From contig JACOVL010000080.1 in assembly GCA_016177355.1 (NCBI GenBank), positions 1-14,408 on the forward strand: DNA of 14,408 bases. The letters are read 5' to 3'. This stretch comes from Betaproteobacteria bacterium. GTDB taxonomy: Bacteria > Pseudomonadota > Gammaproteobacteria > Burkholderiales > SG8-41. This document shows positions 11,559 through 14,408 of this stretch, piece after piece (positions within the stretch are counted from its first letter, which is position 1; every line of letters starts with the position of its first letter). Made by a program: the position numbers and the translations under genes. The notes under the pieces were generated by a model, which worked only from the letters and a program-made list of their open reading frames with translations, was not told where the DNA came from and did no database searches.

Positions 11559-11569
11559 GAAGCTGTAGG

Positions 11570-11598
11570 ATTATACGCGAAAGGGTGCTTCGCGGCAA
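11570..11598 (-). promoter_or_regulatory. Predicted sigma70 promoter of carA-carB-greA
   Basis: On the minus strand TTGCCG (11598-11593) lies 17 bp before a perfect TATAAT (11575-11570). Transcription would start near 11563, giving a leader of about 68 nt that contains the hairpin at 11529-11558. The promoter lies just after the dapB stop, so carAB is probably a separate unit from bamE-dapB. No terminator was recognised between dapB and this promoter, so read-through is possible. Confidence 0.75.
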
Positions 11599-11605
11599 TG
11601 CGCCG

Positions 11606-12412
11606 CTACTTGAAACCCAGCACGTCGGCCATGTCGTAGAGGCCGCTCTTTTTCGACGCGACGAAGCGAGCGGCGCGCAGCGCGCCGGCGGCGAAGTTGG
11701 CTCGGCTGGAAGCGCGGTGCGTGATCTCGAGGCGCTCGCCGGTGCCGATGAACATCACGCTGTGGTCGCCGACCAGGTCGCCGCCGCGCACCGTGGCGAA
11801 ACCGATGGTTTGATCGTTGCGCTCGCCGGTAACGCCTTCGCGCCCGTAAACAGCCACCTTCCGGAGATCGCGGCCGAGCGCCCGCGCTACCACTTCCCCC
11901 ATCCGCAGCGCGGTTCCGGAAGGCGCATCCACCTTGTGCCGGTGGTGCGCCTCCACGATCTCGACGTCGTAGCCGTTCCCGAGTGTCCCGGCGGCGGTCT
12001 CGAGCAGCCGCAACGCGACGTTGACACCGACGCTGAAGTTGGGAGACATCACGATGGCGATGTCGCGCGCGGCGGCGGCGATCTCCTTCTTCTGCGCCTC
12101 GTTGAAGCCGGTGGTGCCGATCACCATCTTCACGCCGTGCCTGCGGCAGGCGGCGAGGTGCGCGGTCGCGCCTTCGGGCCGCGTGAAGTCGACCAGCACG
12201 TCGCAGCCGGAAACCGCACTGACGGCGGCGTCGACTATCTTCACCCCGCACGGCGAGCCCGCGAGCTCGCCGGCATCGCGGCCGACATGCGCATCACCGT
12301 TGCGCTCGAGCGCGGCGGCGAGCCGCAGGCCGGGGTCGCGCAGCACCTGCTCGATCAGCACGCGTCCCATGCGGCCGGCGCTGCCGGCGATGGCGATTTT
12401 TAGCGTCTTCAT
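11606..12412 (-). CDS. dapB: 4-hydroxy-tetrahydrodipicolinate reductase
   Basis: DapB carries out the NAD(P)H-dependent reduction step toward diaminopimelate and lysine, and so supplies peptidoglycan cross-links. The 268-residue product has the nucleotide-binding GSAGRMG at 10-16, DFTRPE at 75-80, GTTGFNEAQ at 99-107 and SPNFSVGVN at 123-131. The family signature EAHHRHKVDAPSGTA spans 154-168, with catalytic His156 and Lys160 (E. coli His159 and Lys163). The C-terminal segment ITHRASSRANFAAGALRAA is also typical. It starts 3 nt after bamE, so the two are almost certainly co-transcribed. Next downstream is the carA promoter. Confidence 0.97.
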   Translation of the reverse strand: MKTLKIAIAGSAGRMGRVLIEQVLRDPGLRLAAALERNGDAHVGRDAGELAGSPCGVKIVDAAVSAVSGCDVLVDFTRPEGATAHLAACRRHGVKMVIGTTGFNEAQKKEIAAAARDIAIVMSPNFSVGVNVALRLLETAAGTLGNGYDVEIVEAHHRHKVDAPSGTALRMGEVVARALGRDLRKVAVYGREGVTGERNDQTIGFATVRGGDLVGDHSVMFIGTGERLEITHRASSRANFAAGALRAARFVASKKSGLYDMADVLGFK

Positions 12413-12415
12413 GTT

Positions 12416-12976
12416 CTAGAACCCCAACCAATCCAGCATTCTTCCGAAAAAGCCTCGTTCTTCCTGCGGCGCCTGATCCGTCGGCGCCGCTTCCTTCGCC
12501 TTTTCCTCTTTCGGCTTCTCCGCGCCGGCCGCGGGCTGCGCCGCTGGCGGCGCGGGCTTGTCCACCTTCGCCGCGCCCCCCGTCGTTCCCGTGCCTGGCA
12601 CGACGTCGCCCTCGATGCGCGCCAGCTTGTCGCCCTCGAAGATCACCACGATGCGGCGGTATTCCACCATCTCGCCGCGCTTGTCGTAGCGGTAGATGTA
12701 GTCCCAGCGGTTGTCGCGGAACGGGTCCACCACCAACGGCGTGCCCAGCGCGAAGCGCACCTGGCTGCGCGTCATCCCGGACTGGAGCTTGGAGATCATC
12801 TCCTGGGTCACCACGTTGCCCTGCTGCACGTCCATCTTGTGCGGCGTCAGCGTAGGCACGTCGGGCATCTTCGGCATCGAGCATCCGGCGGCAAGCAGCG
12901 CCGCGGCGACGGCGACGCGCGGCCACGGCTCGCGCCGGTCAAATGGCGCTCGGGCACGGCGCGGGAGGGTCAGCAC
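12416..12976 (-). CDS. bamE: Outer-membrane assembly lipoprotein BamE (SmpA/OmlA family)
   Basis: BamE is a lipoprotein of the BAM complex, which inserts beta-barrel proteins into the outer membrane. From a GTG start the product has 186 residues, longer than E. coli BamE (about 113). A hydrophobic stretch VAVAAALLAAG (21-31) ends at Cys32, the presumed lipidation site. The core includes VQQGNVVTQEMISKLQSGMT, then RSQVRFALGTPLVVDPFRDN and RWDYIYRYDKRGE, all typical of the family. A low-complexity Lys/Pro/Ala/Glu tail (about 120-170) follows and ends GFFGRMLDWLGF. GTG at 12976 is the only usable start between the fur promoter and the signal peptide; it has GGA 6 nt upstream. The n-region is long and contains acidic residues, and the lipobox has Ala rather than Leu at -3. 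It diverges from fur and precedes dapB. Confidence 0.93.
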   Translation of the reverse strand: MLTLPRRARAPFDRREPWPRVAVAAALLAAGCSMPKMPDVPTLTPHKMDVQQGNVVTQEMISKLQSGMTRSQVRFALGTPLVVDPFRDNRWDYIYRYDKRGEMVEYRRIVVIFEGDKLARIEGDVVPGTGTTGGAAKVDKPAPPAAQPAAGAEKPKEEKAKEAAPTDQAPQEERGFFGRMLDWLGF

Positions 12977-12980
12977 GCGG

Positions 12981-13009
12981 TTTCCAATGCTTTCAAATGC
13001 GAATATGAT
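12981..13009 (+). promoter_or_regulatory. Predicted promoter of fur, in the 69-bp fur/bamE divergent gap
   Basis: TTTCCA (12981-12986) lies 17 bp before TATGAT (13004-13009), giving a start near 13016 and a leader of about 30 nt. Around the -10, the 11 bases GAATATGATAA (13001-13011, part of the boundary is AT-rich) match nine of the first eleven bases of the classical Fur box, but the other half of the box is not conserved. The bamE promoter must overlap this region on the other strand; I could not define its elements. Confidence 0.5.
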
Positions 13010-13045
13010 AACCGACGCATATCCATTCCGACAGGGACGCGTAAC

Positions 13046-13480
13046 GTGAGTAATCCCGGCGATCTCAAGACGATAGGCCTGAAGGCGACGGCTCCGCGCC
13101 TGCGCATACTGGAGCTGTTCGAGAAGAGCCCGGTGCGGCATCTTTCGGCCGAGGACGTCTACAAGACGCTGTCCAAGGACGGCACCGATACCGGGCTCGC
13201 GACAGTGTACCGCGTGCTCACGCAATTCGAGCACGCGGGGCTGTTGATCCGCCATCATTTCGAGACCGGCAAGGCGGTGTTCGAGCTGAACCAGGGCGGT
13301 CACCACGACCACCTGGTATGCATCCAGTGCGGGCACGTGGAGGAGTTCTACGACGCCGAGATCGAGAAGCGGCAGGACAAGGTCGCCAGGGACCGCGGCT
13401 TCAAGGTGCACGACCACTCGCTGCATCTCTACGCCGATTGCACCAAGCAGAACTGCCCGCGCAGGAACCGCAACGCGTAG
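13046..13480 (+). CDS. fur: Ferric uptake regulator Fur
   Basis: Fur is a dimeric metal-dependent repressor that binds Fe(II) and shuts off iron-uptake genes. The 144-residue product begins MSNPGDLKTIGLKATAPRLRILELFE, in the register of E. coli Fur. It has the winged-helix segment ending in TGLATVYRVLTQFEHAGL (49-66) and the metal-binding HHDH at 86-89. The two CXXC-type structural zinc pairs are Cys92/Cys95 and Cys132/Cys137. The start is GTG, because no in-frame ATG lies near and AGGGA is 8 nt upstream. Divergence from bamE is conserved in betaproteobacteria. The hydrolase 11 nt downstream may be co-transcribed. Confidence 0.97.
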   Translation: MSNPGDLKTIGLKATAPRLRILELFEKSPVRHLSAEDVYKTLSKDGTDTGLATVYRVLTQFEHAGLLIRHHFETGKAVFELNQGGHHDHLVCIQCGHVEEFYDAEIEKRQDKVARDRGFKVHDHSLHLYADCTKQNCPRRNRNA

Positions 13481-13491
13481 GGCGCGCAACC

Positions 13492-14337
13492 ATGCGAGCA
13501 GCGCACCGGGGATGGGGCATGCTCGGCATCGCGCTGATTGGCTGGGCGGCGCAGCAGGCAGCCGCGCAAAGTGCCGATCCCAACGCCGCGCTATCGAACG
13601 AGGTGGTCGTCGCGCAACTGCCGGGCCGCTCGATCTCCGCGCTCGTCACGCACCGGCCCGGCGCGACGAAGTTCACCCACGCCATCGCGCTTTTTCCGGG
13701 TTCTCCGGGCTACATCAATCTGCGGGTCGAAGGCGGGGAGGTCCGGTTCGGCCTGCGCGGAAACTTCCTGATCCGCGCGCGGCGGCACTTCATCGAGGAC
13801 GGTTTGCTCACGGTGGTGATTGACGCGCCGAGCGATCGCCAGGTGAATTTCTGGCATTCGTACCGCGCCTCCGATCGCTACGGGGAAGACGTCAAGGCGG
13901 TCGTTGATGCCGTCTCAAGGAAGTTCGGCGCGCTCGACTGGACTTTCATCGGCACCAGCGAGGGCACGGTGAGCGCCGTACACGCGGCGCGAATGGTATC
14001 GCCCCCCGCGAAGCGAGTCGCGCTCACCTCCTCCCTGGTCACGCCATCCTTCGCCGGGCCCGGCGTGCGCGTCTCCGACGTCAGGCAAGTCAACATCCCG
14101 GTCCTGTGGGTGCATCACCGGAACGACCCCTGCACCTACACGCAGTACCCGCGGGTAAAGCAGTACGCCGAGGAAACGAAGACACCGCTCGTGACCGTCA
14201 CCGGCGCCGGTGACGTCCGCGGCAACCCCTGCGACGCCTACACCCAGCACGGCTTCGTCGGCGTGGAGATCAAGACCATCAAGGCCATCCTCTCCTGGGT
14301 CCGCACCGGCGCCGTGCCGCCGGACGTTACGGAGTGA
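13492..14337 (+). CDS. Secreted alpha/beta-hydrolase-like protein, substrate unknown
   Basis: I do not recognise a named gene. The 281-residue product begins with a likely Sec signal peptide: hydrophobic core MLGIALIGWAA at 10-20, with cleavage probably after Ala25 near QAAAQS. This predicts a periplasmic or secreted protein. The body fits an alpha/beta hydrolase. A strand with an oxyanion-type turn lies at AIALFPGSPG (64-73). The nucleophile elbow GTSEG has Ser156, WVHHRNDPCTY has Asp212, and YTQHGFVG has His253, in correct order and spacing for a Ser-Asp-His triad. Cys214 and Cys247 flank the Asp and His and could form a disulfide in the periplasm. It starts 11 nt after fur and may share its transcript. 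A second ATG at 13519 has a better GGGG-rich upstream region and would give a shorter, more usual signal peptide. Confidence 0.75.
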   Translation: MRAAHRGWGMLGIALIGWAAQQAAAQSADPNAALSNEVVVAQLPGRSISALVTHRPGATKFTHAIALFPGSPGYINLRVEGGEVRFGLRGNFLIRARRHFIEDGLLTVVIDAPSDRQVNFWHSYRASDRYGEDVKAVVDAVSRKFGALDWTFIGTSEGTVSAVHAARMVSPPAKRVALTSSLVTPSFAGPGVRVSDVRQVNIPVLWVHHRNDPCTYTQYPRVKQYAEETKTPLVTVTGAGDVRGNPCDAYTQHGFVGVEIKTIKAILSWVRTGAVPPDVTE

Positions 14338-14342
14338 CGTTC

Positions 14343-14376
14343 AGCGGTACGCCGCAGGTTCCAGGACGCTACCGCT
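14343..14376. repeat. Inverted repeat downstream of the hydrolase, possible weak terminator
   Basis: AGCGGTA (14343-14349) and TACCGCT (14370-14376) form a perfect 7-bp stem with a 20-nt loop, 6 bp after the hydrolase stop. No T-tract follows, so function is uncertain. The remaining bases to the window end (14377-14408) hold nothing I can name with confidence. Confidence 0.3.
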
Positions 14377-14408
14377 CTTCCAGAAACACGCCCGGAGAAA
14401 CGTTGAAG

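Noticed and set aside
14369..14408. Possible 3' end of a minus-strand gene entering from the right (12 codons ending FNVSPGVFLEER, stop TAG)
   Set aside because: Too short to tell from chance; no family recognised. It would become likely if the sequence beyond the window continues the frame.

Overview
This 14.4 kb, GC-rich window reads as a chromosomal housekeeping segment of a betaproteobacterium. The basis is the gene order and the protein sequences: fur facing away from bamE-dapB, then carA-carB-greA, yhbY facing away from rlmE-ftsH-folP-glmM, then tpiA-secG. I recognise this layout from Burkholderiales and Nitrosomonadales, but I cannot fix a genus from the sequence alone. No rRNA, tRNA, transposase, integrase, prophage gene or CRISPR array is visible.

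Layout from left to right. Positions 20-1147 (minus strand) hold tpiA-secG, with its own strong sigma70-type promoter at 1174-1203. Positions 1271-6036 (minus) hold rlmE-ftsH-folP-glmM. folP and glmM overlap by ATGA, and a hairpin with a T-rich tail follows glmM. yhbY (6167-6517) is the only plus-strand gene in the middle of the window. It diverges from rlmE and converges on greA. Positions 6593-11495 (minus) hold carA-carB-greA, preceded by a TATAAT promoter and a GC-rich leader hairpin. bamE and dapB (11606-12976, minus) are 3 nt apart. fur (13046-13480, plus) diverges from bamE across only 69 bp and is followed 11 nt later by a secreted alpha/beta hydrolase.

Functionally the window covers envelope assembly and quality control (secG, ftsH, bamE, glmM, dapB), ribosome maturation (rlmE, yhbY), pyrimidine and arginine precursor supply (carAB), folate synthesis (folP), glycolysis (tpiA), transcript cleavage (greA) and iron regulation (fur). 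All of these genes look intact. Their expected catalytic residues are present.

The unexplained part lies between the genes. Two short-unit repeat families occur at gene ends. One is a 10-bp family (unit about CGCAGATRAA) that fills the rlmE/yhbY divergent promoter region as an inverted pair and forms the last codons and stop of carA. The other is a 7-bp family (unit about GTGCARA) that begins exactly at the stop codons of secG, yhbY and greA, forming an inverted pair between the last two. I see no new multi-gene system here; the repeats and the carA leader are what deserve a second look.
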